Shown one piece after another: positions 43,145 through 52,140 of a DNA stretch of 64,000 nt. The notes beneath the pieces are model-generated. The model saw only the letters and a program-made list of their open reading frames with translations, was not told the origin of the DNA and did not search any database. Each line of letters opens with the position of its first letter. Within the stretch, counting starts at the first letter, position 1. Made by a program: the position numbers and the translations under genes. Source of the DNA: Methylobacillus methanolivorans (GTDB lineage: Bacteria; Pseudomonadota; Gammaproteobacteria; Burkholderiales; Methylophilaceae); assembly GCF_044751345.1 (NCBI RefSeq), contig NZ_JBIWXY010000001.1, positions 1,240,001-1,304,000 on the forward strand, written 5' to 3'.

Positions 43145-44629
43145 TTAATTCGCGATACCCGCCCGCTCCAGCACGCGGGCATCTGTATAAACCGTCTTGA
43201 ACGCGCTCATCAGCAGCTGTCGCGTTGCCAGATCCGACTGCCAGTTCCTGAAAAAACGCTTCACGTCACGCACATGCCGACGCAGAAAACTGCGCTTGCA
43301 TGCATGTTGCTGCATGCTATCCAGGTCGATCAACAAGGGCTCCTGATCTTGAATCAAAAGATTGGTTGCCTTGAAATCCCCATGCTCCAGTTGCAGGCAA
43401 TATAACTGATAAAACAACTGGGCAATGCGTTGCGCCACCAGTGCTCGCGCTGTATCAGGCATCGTTTGATCCGCAAAGAACTCGACCGCATCCCTGGCAT
43501 GCACAAACTCCGTGAGTAGATATGCCTCTTCACGGAAACCCCAGCGGCGGCGCTCCATGACTGCCACCGCAACCGGTGTCGCAATGCCCTTCAATTGCAA
43601 GCGGAAGGTATTGGCCCATGACACCACGGCCCGTGATGGACGCCAGGCGCGGCCAAGGCCATGCCAAAAACTCTTAATATTGTACCTTTTGATCACCAGT
43701 TTGCGCTGATCAATTTCTGTCGCAGCCACAGTGCAGGTATTCCCGCTTTTCAATCGGCTTACCCCGGGGCCTTCCAGCAAGGCATTGGGCGCTAGCAAAG
43801 CTGCGTGCAAGCCTGGGCTATCGTAAAGGCGATTAACCGCGATATAGCCGGTGGCGGCGTTCAAGGTACGGACATCGGTGCATGTACGCTGCACCTTGCG
43901 CGCGTAATCCTGCATTTCCTGCTGCCAAAGTCGTGCAATGCGCCGTTGCATATCAAAAAATTCTGGCGGTGGCTCATCCATCACATTGGCATATTGCTGC
44001 AGCAAGGCAGGCAACCAGCCATCAATACGCGCTACATCGAGCTTGGAAAGCAGGACTGCCAGATTGTGCAACCGCTTGCCAAGCCGCCCCAAGCCGCTCA
44101 ATCGCCGTATGCCGTCACCATCCAGGGTATGAATGGCATCGCCATCCACGAGGAAGTTTTTGAGATATAAATCCGTCTGCGACAATCCAGCACGGTGATG
44201 TGCTGCCACGGCCTCTACCAGGCGCATGGCCAGTGGCAGGCGCTGATCATCTGGCGTTGCTTGCCACACCTGTTCAGCATTGCTCGCCGATATCGCCTCA
44301 TATACCAGCACACTCGCCCCTTGCTGCTCAATCGCGGTGTCCAGCAACAAGGCCGGGGTAGCAAGCCCTGCCTCGGCCAGCCAGATCGCGCCGCGCTTAT
44401 CACGGGCAGCATATTGTGCGGCACGCGGCCCAATAAAGCATTTGGCATAAACAGGCTTGCCATTCAGCACTCCCCTGCCAACCACACGCTTAGCAGGCAC
44501 CCGCCGGACGACGGCGTCCACTTGCAGCAAGCTGCCATCGTCCAGCCTTAAGCTCAATGGCTCTGTCAGCGCCCCATTGGCATAGGACAGCAAATCAGGG
44601 GCAGTCGCCACATGGTTGGCATTACTCAT
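43145..44629 (-). CDS. LPS kinase-like protein with two kinase domains in tandem
   Basis: In 494 residues two WaaP/Kdo-kinase-like domains are visible. The first has Lys63 (VYAKCF), a catalytic loop SQTDLYLKNFLV (Asp153, Asn158) and LDGDGI (Asp170/Asp172). The second has Lys314 (LVIKRY), LEHGDFKATNLL (Asp418, Asn423) and LLIDLDSM (Asp435). Both keep the key acidic residues. It overlaps the PEtN transferase stop by 8 bases. Pseudomonas core loci hold a comparable InaA/WapQ-type kinase. The acceptor, presumably core heptose, is inferred. Confidence 0.78.
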   Translation of the reverse strand: MSNANHVATAPDLLSYANGALTEPLSLRLDDGSLLQVDAVVRRVPAKRVVGRGVLNGKPVYAKCFIGPRAAQYAARDKRGAIWLAEAGLATPALLLDTAIEQQGASVLVYEAISASNAEQVWQATPDDQRLPLAMRLVEAVAAHHRAGLSQTDLYLKNFLVDGDAIHTLDGDGIRRLSGLGRLGKRLHNLAVLLSKLDVARIDGWLPALLQQYANVMDEPPPEFFDMQRRIARLWQQEMQDYARKVQRTCTDVRTLNAATGYIAVNRLYDSPGLHAALLAPNALLEGPGVSRLKSGNTCTVAATEIDQRKLVIKRYNIKSFWHGLGRAWRPSRAVVSWANTFRLQLKGIATPVAVAVMERRRWGFREEAYLLTEFVHARDAVEFFADQTMPDTARALVAQRIAQLFYQLYCLQLEHGDFKATNLLIQDQEPLLIDLDSMQQHACKRSFLRRHVRDVKRFFRNWQSDLATRQLLMSAFKTVYTDARVLERAGIAN

Positions 44630-46325
44630 GCACGTGAATATCCAGCGGACGAATGGTATTAGGTTGATACGGGTCGCCGATCAGCAAAGGATGCTCCTTG
44701 AACTGAGGATTCACCAAACTGAAGGCGGGGTCGAATCCATCAAAACTCAAGCCAACCAGATCCGCCCAGGTATGAATGAAATGCGCATTGCTATAAGGCC
44801 GATCCAACATGCCGTCAAATGCCATCTCATGCCCAGCCCGCCATTCTGGTGAAGCCCAGATCATGAAGGGGATCGCATACATGGCGATGGTAGGCTTGGC
44901 CTCATTGCGGCCCAACATGTCATATCCCGGACCGTCGTAAACATCTTCCCCATGATCGGAGAAATACACCATCAGGCTATTGCCTGCCTGCTGTCGCAAC
45001 TTGCTGATCAATGTCGCAATGACGTGATCGTTATAACGCACAGCATTGTCATATTGGTTATAGACCTTAGCCTGATCCTTACTCAACACACTAGGCACAC
45101 CCTCACGATCAGTAAATACGTCAAACTCTGGAGGATAGCGATATTCATATTTCATGTGCGTGCCCAGCAAATGCACAATAATGAACTTGCGAGGTGCAGG
45201 GTCAGCCAGCACTTCGTCAAATGGCTCAAACACATTTTCATCGTACTCACGTGAATTCTGCGCCCGGCTGTTGTTCATGTAGAACTGCTTGTCCGTTTGT
45301 TTGGAAAAATTGGCCAGCATAGTGTTGCGCTTACTGATCGTCTGGTGATTGGTGATCCAGTAAGAGGTATAGCCTGCCTGCCGCATCATGTTCATGAGCG
45401 ATGGCTTGGTGAGATACAAATCTGGATGCAGTTGATCAGAGAAACTCAATACCTGCGTCAATGCCTCTATCGTGTAAGGTCGGGTCGTCACCACGTTGGT
45501 AAAGAGATTAAGCTCATCCTTGATAGCATCAAGTTCTGGGGTTGTCTCGCGCTGGTAGCCATATAAGCTCATGCGCAGTCGATTGGTAGATTCACCCAAC
45601 ACCAACACCAGCGTGGCAGGCTTGCCAGCGTTGGCATCTTTCAAGTTGGATAACGGTGGGATCTTGCTGTTCTGCTCCAGCAAGGCCTCCATATTGGCCA
45701 ACTGTTTTCGATAGTGAATATAGCCAATCACCATTTGCCATGGCACTGCAGGCTCCATTCGCAATTGCAGCTTTTCCACAGCGTCATCCAGGCTCGCATG
45801 ATTGACCGCCAACTGCTTGAACATCGGATATACGAAGAGCAACAACAAGATGAGCACCGTTGCCGACCATGCCAGACGACGGGTGACTTGCAAGGGTCGC
45901 AGTCGACGCCAGAGCCAGAAAGCAACAGCGCTATGCGCCAGCAATACCGGGATCATCCACCAGACAAAATAGTGGGCAATGAATTCTTTGGATTCAGCCG
46001 GGTTGGACTCGAAAATCGTGAACATCACGCTTTGCGAGAACTCCTGCCCATAAATACAGAAATACCCCAGGCTGATCAGCGAGAACACCCACAGCACCAA
46101 GCCAATGCCAGCTGCTATCTGGCGCGAGAACCTTGGCACCAGCATCACGGGAATCAGCCAAAGCAGGCTCATCACGATCGCCTGGCGCATGCCGACAAAA
46201 ATCGTGGCGCCACTGATTTGCAGCAGGATGTGGGTAATGCCAGAAAAATAGAAGAAAAACAGGTAATAGCTGAACAAAGCGCCCCAGTCAGAGCGCTTGG
46301 AACCAAACTTGATCGATGTCTGCAT
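44622..46325 (-). CDS. Phosphoethanolamine transferase, EptC/CptA type
   Basis: Inner-membrane enzyme of the alkaline phosphatase/sulfatase fold that moves phosphoethanolamine from phosphatidylethanolamine to LPS. The start at 46325 gives 567 residues. The N-terminus has about five hydrophobic segments; the periplasmic domain starts LVLVLGESTNRLRMSLYGY with the metal Glu. Next come TTRPYTIEALTQVL with the nucleophile Thr, LLGTHMKYEYRYP and VYFSDHGEDVYDG. The heptose-modifying CptA branch fits the neighbours better than the lipid A-modifying EptA. Confidence 0.85.
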   Translation of the reverse strand: MQTSIKFGSKRSDWGALFSYYLFFFYFSGITHILLQISGATIFVGMRQAIVMSLLWLIPVMLVPRFSRQIAAGIGLVLWVFSLISLGYFCIYGQEFSQSVMFTIFESNPAESKEFIAHYFVWWMIPVLLAHSAVAFWLWRRLRPLQVTRRLAWSATVLILLLLFVYPMFKQLAVNHASLDDAVEKLQLRMEPAVPWQMVIGYIHYRKQLANMEALLEQNSKIPPLSNLKDANAGKPATLVLVLGESTNRLRMSLYGYQRETTPELDAIKDELNLFTNVVTTRPYTIEALTQVLSFSDQLHPDLYLTKPSLMNMMRQAGYTSYWITNHQTISKRNTMLANFSKQTDKQFYMNNSRAQNSREYDENVFEPFDEVLADPAPRKFIIVHLLGTHMKYEYRYPPEFDVFTDREGVPSVLSKDQAKVYNQYDNAVRYNDHVIATLISKLRQQAGNSLMVYFSDHGEDVYDGPGYDMLGRNEAKPTIAMYAIPFMIWASPEWRAGHEMAFDGMLDRPYSNAHFIHTWADLVGLSFDGFDPAFSLVNPQFKEHPLLIGDPYQPNTIRPLDIHVHE

Positions 46326-46358
46326 AAATATCCCGACTATATGCCGGCCTGCCACACG

Positions 46359-47195
46359 CTAGGCGATGATGCCGCCGAGCTGGCGTAGTTCTGGCGCGAC
46401 TTGATGTAATTTGACGTAGAGCTTGATCGCGCGGGCCTGCACCTGCCTCCAGAAATCCTGTTCCTCTCGCATGACCTGCCTGATCGGCTTGCCACGATAG
46501 CGACGCAGGAACCGCAGGTAATCCCTGGGAGCTAGTCCCGCATTCATCGCAGAGAAATATAAAGCTGCCATATCCTTCATGCGATCCTGGGGCCGGATTG
46601 TCTCACGAATACCAACCCGGTGCAGGTCGATGAGATACAAATGGATATTGCCCTGCCTTAGCTGCGGCAAATCTAGGCAGATATGGCAGATATAGAAGTC
46701 ACGGTGGTTGAGGCCGCTATCATGCAGCCGTGCCGCCAGGGACGCCACCTCCAGCAACAGGTGTCGCTTAAAGCTTGGCTCTGGTGGCGATAGTAGCCAT
46801 TGGTCTGCCAGCGTTTCCAGGGAAAGAATATCGCCCAGGTCTTTTGTGATGAGGAAGGATTGCCTGCTGGCAGGATTGCAACCACGGCTACCAAAACCCG
46901 CCAATGGGGTGGTAGCAATGCCGATCTCGCCCAGCTTTTCTATCGCCTGCTTCTCGGTGATTGCACTCACCACGGGCACCTTGAATGCCAGCAGGTTCTT
47001 GAAAATCTCGCCCCAACCTACACCGAAATGCTGCTTAATGAAATACGGCTGGCCAGCCAGTTGCACGCGTATGGTCTTGCGCCCCCGCACATCGCGAAAC
47101 ACCTCGCCACCCAACGCCATCACACGAGAGAACACATCCTGGTCACCCAGCGCCTGCTGCACCGCTGGCGACAATTCCAATTTGTCACAACTCAT
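46359..47195 (-). CDS. waaP: LPS core heptose(I) kinase
   Basis: Phosphorylates heptose I of the inner core, important for outer-membrane stability. The 278-residue protein has Lys54 in YFIKQHFGVGWGEIFKN, the catalytic SGLNHRDFYICHICLD (Asp166) and LIDLHRVG (Asp190), closely matching E. coli and Pseudomonas WaaP. It overlaps the waaG stop by four bases, the widely conserved waaG-waaP pairing. Confidence 0.93.
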   Translation of the reverse strand: MSCDKLELSPAVQQALGDQDVFSRVMALGGEVFRDVRGRKTIRVQLAGQPYFIKQHFGVGWGEIFKNLLAFKVPVVSAITEKQAIEKLGEIGIATTPLAGFGSRGCNPASRQSFLITKDLGDILSLETLADQWLLSPPEPSFKRHLLLEVASLAARLHDSGLNHRDFYICHICLDLPQLRQGNIHLYLIDLHRVGIRETIRPQDRMKDMAALYFSAMNAGLAPRDYLRFLRRYRGKPIRQVMREEQDFWRQVQARAIKLYVKLHQVAPELRQLGGIIA

Positions 47196-48352
47196 GCACT
47201 ACTCCCGGTCTTTTGCTGCGCCAGATGCAACATGATCTTGGCCTCGGCATCACCATCGTTTTCAGTCATCAACTTGCGGGCATGCTGCAAGCCATTGTCG
47301 CGCCAAACTTGTAATTGCCTATCTTGCGATAGCGTCAGGGACACCATCTCAGCCAGCATCTTATTCAAGGTTGCCTGTTCAAAGGGCACCGGCACTACTC
47401 GGCCAGCCTCGGCTGCCTGCACATGCACGGCATAGCCGCAACTGGCTGTTGCCAGCACCGGCAGGCCGCTAGCCATGGCTTCGAGAATCACCAAGCCAGT
47501 ATTTTCCCGATAGGCCGGATGCAGGTAGAAATCTGCCCCTTGCATCAATTGTGGGATATCAGGCCGACCACGCGAGATGATGAGGTTTTCCGAGACATTG
47601 AGCTTGCGTGCCATCTTGATAAAAGGTGCGGGTTTATCCTGGCCAATCGCAATCAATGTGAAATGTTGCCGCATATCGGCAGGGAGGCTAGCCAGCGCAT
47701 GCACCGCCCTGTCTAAGCCTTTCATGTAAAAGCCAGAACCGACCAACAACGCCACCCGGGTTTGCGCAGGCAAGTTAAAAGCCTTGCGCAAATAGGCCTG
47801 CATCTCCGCACGGTCATGCAATTGCAGACGCTCGCTAGAAAGATAAGGCGGAATGTAATGAAAGCGCTCATCCTCGGTGTGGTACCAGCGCTGGAACACA
47901 GCCTTCTCTGCCATATCCACCATCAACATCTGCGTACTGGCCTGTGGCGAGAAAATCGCTTGTTCTATCGCCTGGAACCAGCGATAGCGCGGCGTGAGGC
48001 GATAAAGCCAGTTGCGCTGCTTATGTGCCCGCTCGATAAAACAGGGGTCAGCCGCAAAATAGACATCCAGGCCACCCATGCGGTTATAACCCACGACCAG
48101 ATCCACACTGAATTCACGCTTGATGCGGGCTTGTGCCTGACGGATGAAGTCATCGTATTTCTGTACATTGAACCACCCCTTGCCCGGCATGACATGCACG
48201 CGCATATTCCCTCCTGGCATTTGGCCATCCCATGACATCGTGAAAATATCCACAGAATGTCCCGCCTCTGCCAGGCGTGTGGCGGTGCGCAGCATATCGC
48301 GCTGCATGCCGCCATAAGGAAAATACTTGAAGATGAGGAAGGCAAACTTCAA
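47192..48352 (-). CDS. waaG: LPS core glucosyltransferase I
   Basis: GT4 enzyme adding the first outer-core hexose to heptose II. The 386-residue protein has FAFLIFKYFPYGGMQRDMLRTA at the N-terminus, a hallmark of WaaG, and GSGFYMKGLDRAVHAL and HPAYRENTGLVILEAMASGLPVL in the donor domain. The first codon is TTG at 48352. It heads the leftward core-decoration operon and is divergent from waaC. Confidence 0.92.
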   Translation of the reverse strand: MKFAFLIFKYFPYGGMQRDMLRTATRLAEAGHSVDIFTMSWDGQMPGGNMRVHVMPGKGWFNVQKYDDFIRQAQARIKREFSVDLVVGYNRMGGLDVYFAADPCFIERAHKQRNWLYRLTPRYRWFQAIEQAIFSPQASTQMLMVDMAEKAVFQRWYHTEDERFHYIPPYLSSERLQLHDRAEMQAYLRKAFNLPAQTRVALLVGSGFYMKGLDRAVHALASLPADMRQHFTLIAIGQDKPAPFIKMARKLNVSENLIISRGRPDIPQLMQGADFYLHPAYRENTGLVILEAMASGLPVLATASCGYAVHVQAAEAGRVVPVPFEQATLNKMLAEMVSLTLSQDRQLQVWRDNGLQHARKLMTENDGDAEAKIMLHLAQQKTGSSA

Positions 48353-48398
48353 CGGCTCAGGCTTTCAATTGGGAAAAGAAGCTGAATTGTATGCGAAA

Positions 48399-49373
48399 AT
48401 GCCGCCCATGCCTCGTTTGCTCATGATCAAAACCACCTCCCTAGGTGATGTCATCCATAATCTGCCGGTCATTACGGACATTAAGGCGGCACTCCCAGAG
48501 ATGCAGATAGACTGGGTGGTGGAAGAAAGTTTTGCCGACATTCCACGCCTGCACCCTGGCGTTGATGCGATTATTCGCGTCGCCGTTCGCCGCTGGCGCA
48601 AACACCTGCTACAGGCGGCCACTTGGCACGAAATCCGCCAGACGCGCCATCAGCTGCAAACACATCATTACGATGCCATCATCGACACCCAAGGCCTGCT
48701 GAAAAGCGCCTTGATCGGCAAGCAGGCACGCGGCATCTACCACGGACAAGATCGAGCCTCGGCGCGTGAGCCTTGGGCATCCTGGCTTTACCAGCATCGC
48801 CACCCGGTATTGCGTGGCCAACATGCCGTGACGCGCAACCGCGAGCTTGCGGCGCGTGCCTTAGGCTACAACATCCCCACGAACCCACCCGATTACGGCA
48901 TTCATGCTGGAGCGCCGGATGCCAGCCTGCAATTACCCAGCCGCTATATTGTCGGGCTACACGCCACTAGCCGCGATTCCAAATTGTGGCCAGAGCAACA
49001 TTGGGTTACCTTGGGCAACGCCCTGCTACAGCAAGGCCTGACATTGGTTCTCCCCTGGGGCAATGCCAGCGAAGAAGCCCGCGCACAGCGCATTGCCAGC
49101 GCAGTTGCAGGCAGTGTGGTGCTACCCCGCTTACGCCTCACCCAACTCGCAGCCGCCATTGGCCACAGCCAGGCAGCGATTGGTGTCGATACCGGCCTCG
49201 TGCACCTTGCCGCCGCCCTTAACCTGCCTACGGTCGCGATCTATACCGACACCGACCCCAAGCTAACAGGCGTACTGGCTCAACATGCAGAAAAAATCTG
49301 CAACCTGGGCGGTCAAGGCCAGGTGCCAGAAGTCAGCGCTGTCCTGGAAGCATTGGCACACGTCACACATTAA
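48399..49373 (+). CDS. waaC: LPS heptosyltransferase I
   Basis: GT9 enzyme adding the first heptose to Kdo. It has LLMIKTTSLGDVIHNLPVITDIK and WVVEESFADIPRLHPGVD in the N-domain, with VGLHATSRDSKLWPEQHW and GVDTGLVHLAAALNLPTVAIYTDTDP in the donor domain. The start may be ATG at 48399 or 48408. The frame extends to 48327, but that part overlaps waaG and is not conserved. Confidence 0.93.
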   Translation: MPPMPRLLMIKTTSLGDVIHNLPVITDIKAALPEMQIDWVVEESFADIPRLHPGVDAIIRVAVRRWRKHLLQAATWHEIRQTRHQLQTHHYDAIIDTQGLLKSALIGKQARGIYHGQDRASAREPWASWLYQHRHPVLRGQHAVTRNRELAARALGYNIPTNPPDYGIHAGAPDASLQLPSRYIVGLHATSRDSKLWPEQHWVTLGNALLQQGLTLVLPWGNASEEARAQRIASAVAGSVVLPRLRLTQLAAAIGHSQAAIGVDTGLVHLAAALNLPTVAIYTDTDPKLTGVLAQHAEKICNLGGQGQVPEVSAVLEALAHVTH

Positions 49374-49431
49374 CGATGTGGCTTCCGCCACTCGCCTTTC
49401 GCTGCTGCCTGAATAAAATTACCCGCCCCCT

Positions 49432-49459
49432 CTTGTAATCCGGGCAGATACCCCCATTT
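49432..49459 (+). promoter_or_regulatory. Sigma-32 heat-shock promoter before grpE
   Basis: CTTGTAA (-35 like) and CCCCATTT (-10 like) are separated by 13 bases, close to the sigma-32 consensus CTTGAAA-N11..16-CCCCATnT. It lies 35 bases before the grpE start. Confidence 0.75.
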
Positions 49460-49494
49460 GCTTCGTTGTTACATCATTACCAACAGGGACTATC

Positions 49495-50022
49495 ATGCAA
49501 CACGAAGACAAGACGCCAGAAACCGACCTGCAAGACAATGTATCCACCGGCCAACAAGACGCTGGTGCCGCAGGTTCGATTGATGACAGGATTGCTGCAC
49601 TGGAAGCCCAGATTGCCGAACAACAGGCTGCCGTGCTTTACGCCAAGGCCGAGGGTGAAAACATCCGTCGCCGTGCCGCAGACGATATCGACAAGGCACG
49701 TAAATTCGCGTTAGAGAAATTCTCCAACGAGCTGCTGGCCGTCAAGGACAGCCTGGATGCCGCATTGAATGTAGGCTCCGCCACACTGGAAAGCTATCGC
49801 GATGGCGTTGAGCTGACCGCCAAGCAACTGACTTCCGTATTCGAGAAATTCAGCATTGCCGAAATCAACCCAGTAGGTGAAAAGTTCGACCCGAACAAGC
49901 ACCAGGCGATTGGCACTGTCGACAGCGATGCCGAAGCCAACACCGTGGTCAATGTGCTGCAAAAGGGCTATACCTTGAATGAGCGCGTGTTGCGCCCGGC
50001 CTTGGTGATGGTAGCCAAATAA
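49495..50022 (+). CDS. grpE: Nucleotide exchange factor GrpE
   Basis: Releases ADP from DnaK, driving the chaperone cycle. The 175-residue protein has a disordered acidic N-terminus, a long coiled coil (about residues 30-80, with AEGENIRRRAADDIDKARKF) and the C-terminal beta domain ending HQAIGTVDSDAEANTVVNVLQKGYTLNERVLRPALVMVAK. CAGGGA precedes the ATG. It is followed by dnaK after 121 bases that contain a second promoter. Confidence 0.95.
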   Translation: MQHEDKTPETDLQDNVSTGQQDAGAAGSIDDRIAALEAQIAEQQAAVLYAKAEGENIRRRAADDIDKARKFALEKFSNELLAVKDSLDAALNVGSATLESYRDGVELTAKQLTSVFEKFSIAEINPVGEKFDPNKHQAIGTVDSDAEANTVVNVLQKGYTLNERVLRPALVMVAK

Positions 50023-50062
50023 ATCATTGAAATTGCCAACGGGGATTTTTTACAAAACAAGG

Positions 50063-50090
50063 CTTGAAATCACACTGCCTATCCCCACTT
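50063..50090 (+). promoter_or_regulatory. Sigma-32 heat-shock promoter before dnaK
   Basis: CTTGAAA (perfect -35) and CCCCACTT (one change from CCCCATnT) are 13 bases apart, in the 121-base grpE-dnaK gap. This lets dnaK be expressed apart from grpE. Confidence 0.8.
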
Positions 50091-50143
50091 TGGCAACATA
50101 GTTATCCACTTTCAGAGTTAAAAGAACACAAGGAATCAAGACA

Positions 50144-52066
50144 ATGGGAAAAATTATTGGTATTGACTTAGGTACCACCAACTCCTGCGTATCCGTCATG
50201 GAAGGTGGCAAGCCACGCGTGATCGAGAACGCCGAAGGCGCTCGCACCACTCCCTCCATCATCGCTTATCAGGAAGATGGTGAAATCCTCGTAGGTGCAC
50301 CAGCCAAGCGTCAGGCAGTGACCAACCCAAAGAACACGCTTTACGCAGTGAAGCGCCTGATTGGTCGCCGCTTTGAAGAAAAAGAAGTGCAAAAGGACAT
50401 CGGCCTGATGCCTTACACCATCACCAAGGCTGACAATGGCGATGCCTGGGTAGAAGTGCGCAATGACAAACTGGCACCTCCGCAAATCTCCGCAGAAGTA
50501 CTGCGCAAGATGAAGAAAACTGCCGAAGACTACCTGGGTGAAGAAGTCACCGAGGCCGTCATCACCGTGCCTGCTTACTTCAACGATGCACAGCGCCAAG
50601 CTACCAAGGATGCAGGCCGTATTGCAGGCCTGGACGTTAAGCGCATCATCAATGAGCCAACAGCTGCTGCGCTGGCCTTTGGTCTAGACAAGCAAGAAGG
50701 TGACCGCAAAATTGCCGTATATGACTTGGGCGGCGGTACATTCGATATTTCCATCATCGAAATCTCCGAAATCGATGGCGAGCACCAGTTTGAAGTATTG
50801 TCCACCAACGGTGACACTTTCCTCGGTGGTGAAGACTTCGACAATCGCCTGATCGACTTCCTAGCTGACGAATTCAAGAAAGAAAACGGCCTCGACCTGC
50901 GCAACGACCTGCTGGCCAAGCAACGCCTGAAAGAAGCAGCTGAAAAAGCCAAGATCGAGCTGTCTTCCAGCACCCAGACTGAAGTTAACCTGCCATACAT
51001 CACGGCAGATGCTTCAGGTCCCAAGCACTTGGTCGTCAAGATCACTCGTGCCAAGTTCGAGAGCCTGGTAGAAGACCTCATCGAGCGCTCCATCAAGCCT
51101 TGCGAAGTGGCTTTGAAGGATGCTGGCGTCAAGATTACCGACATTCAGGACGTGATCCTGGTAGGTGGTCAGACCCGTATGCCTAAGGTGCAGGAAAAGG
51201 TAAAAGAATTCTTCGGCAAGGAACCACGTAAGGACGTGAATCCTGACGAAGCCGTGGCTGTTGGCGCGTCCATTCAAGGTGGCGTGTTGCAAGGCGACGT
51301 CAAGGATGTATTGCTGCTGGATGTAACACCACTCTCCCTGGGTATCGAAACCCTGGGTGGCGTGATGACCAAGCTGATCCAGAAGAACACCACGATCCCG
51401 ACCAAGGCATCGCAAGTGTTCTCGACAGCCGACGACAACCAGTCTGCTGTGACGATCCACGTATTGCAAGGCGAACGTGAAGTCGCTTCCGGCAACAAGA
51501 GCCTGGGTCAGTTCAACCTGAGCGACATTCCGCCAGCACCACGCGGCATGCCACAAATCGAAGTCACCTTCGACATCGATGCTAACGGCATCCTGCACGT
51601 ATCTGCCAAGGACAAGGCAACCGGCAAGGAAAACAAGATCACCATCAAGGCCAACTCCGGTTTGTCTGATGAAGAGATCAAGCGCATGGAAGAAGATGCC
51701 GCCAAGTACGCTGACGAAGACAAGAAGCTGCGTGAACTGGTGGATGCGCGTAACAGTGCCGATGGCGCAATCCACAGCGTGAAGAAGTCCCTGACTGACC
51801 ACGGCGACAAGCTGGATGCAGCCGAGAAGGAAGCGATTGAAAAGGCTGTGCAAGAGCTGGAAGACGTCGTCAAGGGTGACGACAAGGAAGCCATCGAGAG
51901 CAAGACCAATGCCCTGATGGAAGCCTCCCAGAAGCTGGGCGAAAAAGTCTACGCTGCAAGCCAGGCTGAAGGCGGTGCCGCTGAACAAGGCGAGCCACAG
52001 GAAAAGACCGTGGACGCTGAAGTGGTGGATGCCGAGTTCGAGGAAGTCAAGGATGACAAAAAGTAA
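50144..52066 (+). CDS. dnaK: Chaperone protein DnaK (Hsp70)
   Basis: ATP-driven Hsp70 chaperone for folding and stress recovery. The 640 residues include IGIDLGTTNSCV, IINEPTAAALAFG, VYDLGGGTFDISI and VILVGGQTRMPKVQ in the ATPase domain, then the substrate domain after DVTPLSLGIETLGG. The acidic C-terminus ends AEFEEVKDDKK, a variant of the EEVD-like DnaK tail. AAGGAATC lies before the ATG. Confidence 0.98.
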   Translation: MGKIIGIDLGTTNSCVSVMEGGKPRVIENAEGARTTPSIIAYQEDGEILVGAPAKRQAVTNPKNTLYAVKRLIGRRFEEKEVQKDIGLMPYTITKADNGDAWVEVRNDKLAPPQISAEVLRKMKKTAEDYLGEEVTEAVITVPAYFNDAQRQATKDAGRIAGLDVKRIINEPTAAALAFGLDKQEGDRKIAVYDLGGGTFDISIIEISEIDGEHQFEVLSTNGDTFLGGEDFDNRLIDFLADEFKKENGLDLRNDLLAKQRLKEAAEKAKIELSSSTQTEVNLPYITADASGPKHLVVKITRAKFESLVEDLIERSIKPCEVALKDAGVKITDIQDVILVGGQTRMPKVQEKVKEFFGKEPRKDVNPDEAVAVGASIQGGVLQGDVKDVLLLDVTPLSLGIETLGGVMTKLIQKNTTIPTKASQVFSTADDNQSAVTIHVLQGEREVASGNKSLGQFNLSDIPPAPRGMPQIEVTFDIDANGILHVSAKDKATGKENKITIKANSGLSDEEIKRMEEDAAKYADEDKKLRELVDARNSADGAIHSVKKSLTDHGDKLDAAEKEAIEKAVQELEDVVKGDDKEAIESKTNALMEASQKLGEKVYAASQAEGGAAEQGEPQEKTVDAEVVDAEFEEVKDDKK

Positions 52067-52086
52067 TTCCTTTACCATGTAACCTC

Positions 52087-52121
52087 ATGAGGCACACAGG
52101 GCTTTCCCTGCTGTGCCTCAT
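52087..52121 (+). terminator. Hairpin between dnaK and dnaJ
   Basis: ATGAGGCAC-ACAGGG pairs with CCCTG-CTGTGCCTCAT, with a small bulge and a CTTT loop, followed by TTTATT. It starts 20 bases after dnaK and ends 19 bases before dnaJ, so it probably attenuates transcription into dnaJ. Confidence 0.7.
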
Positions 52122-52140
52122 TTATTGTTAGTAGAGAAAT

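Noticed and set aside
48327..48398. Longer start for waaC
   Set aside because: The extra 24 codons overlap waaG on the other strand and are not conserved; the family starts at MPRLLMIKT.
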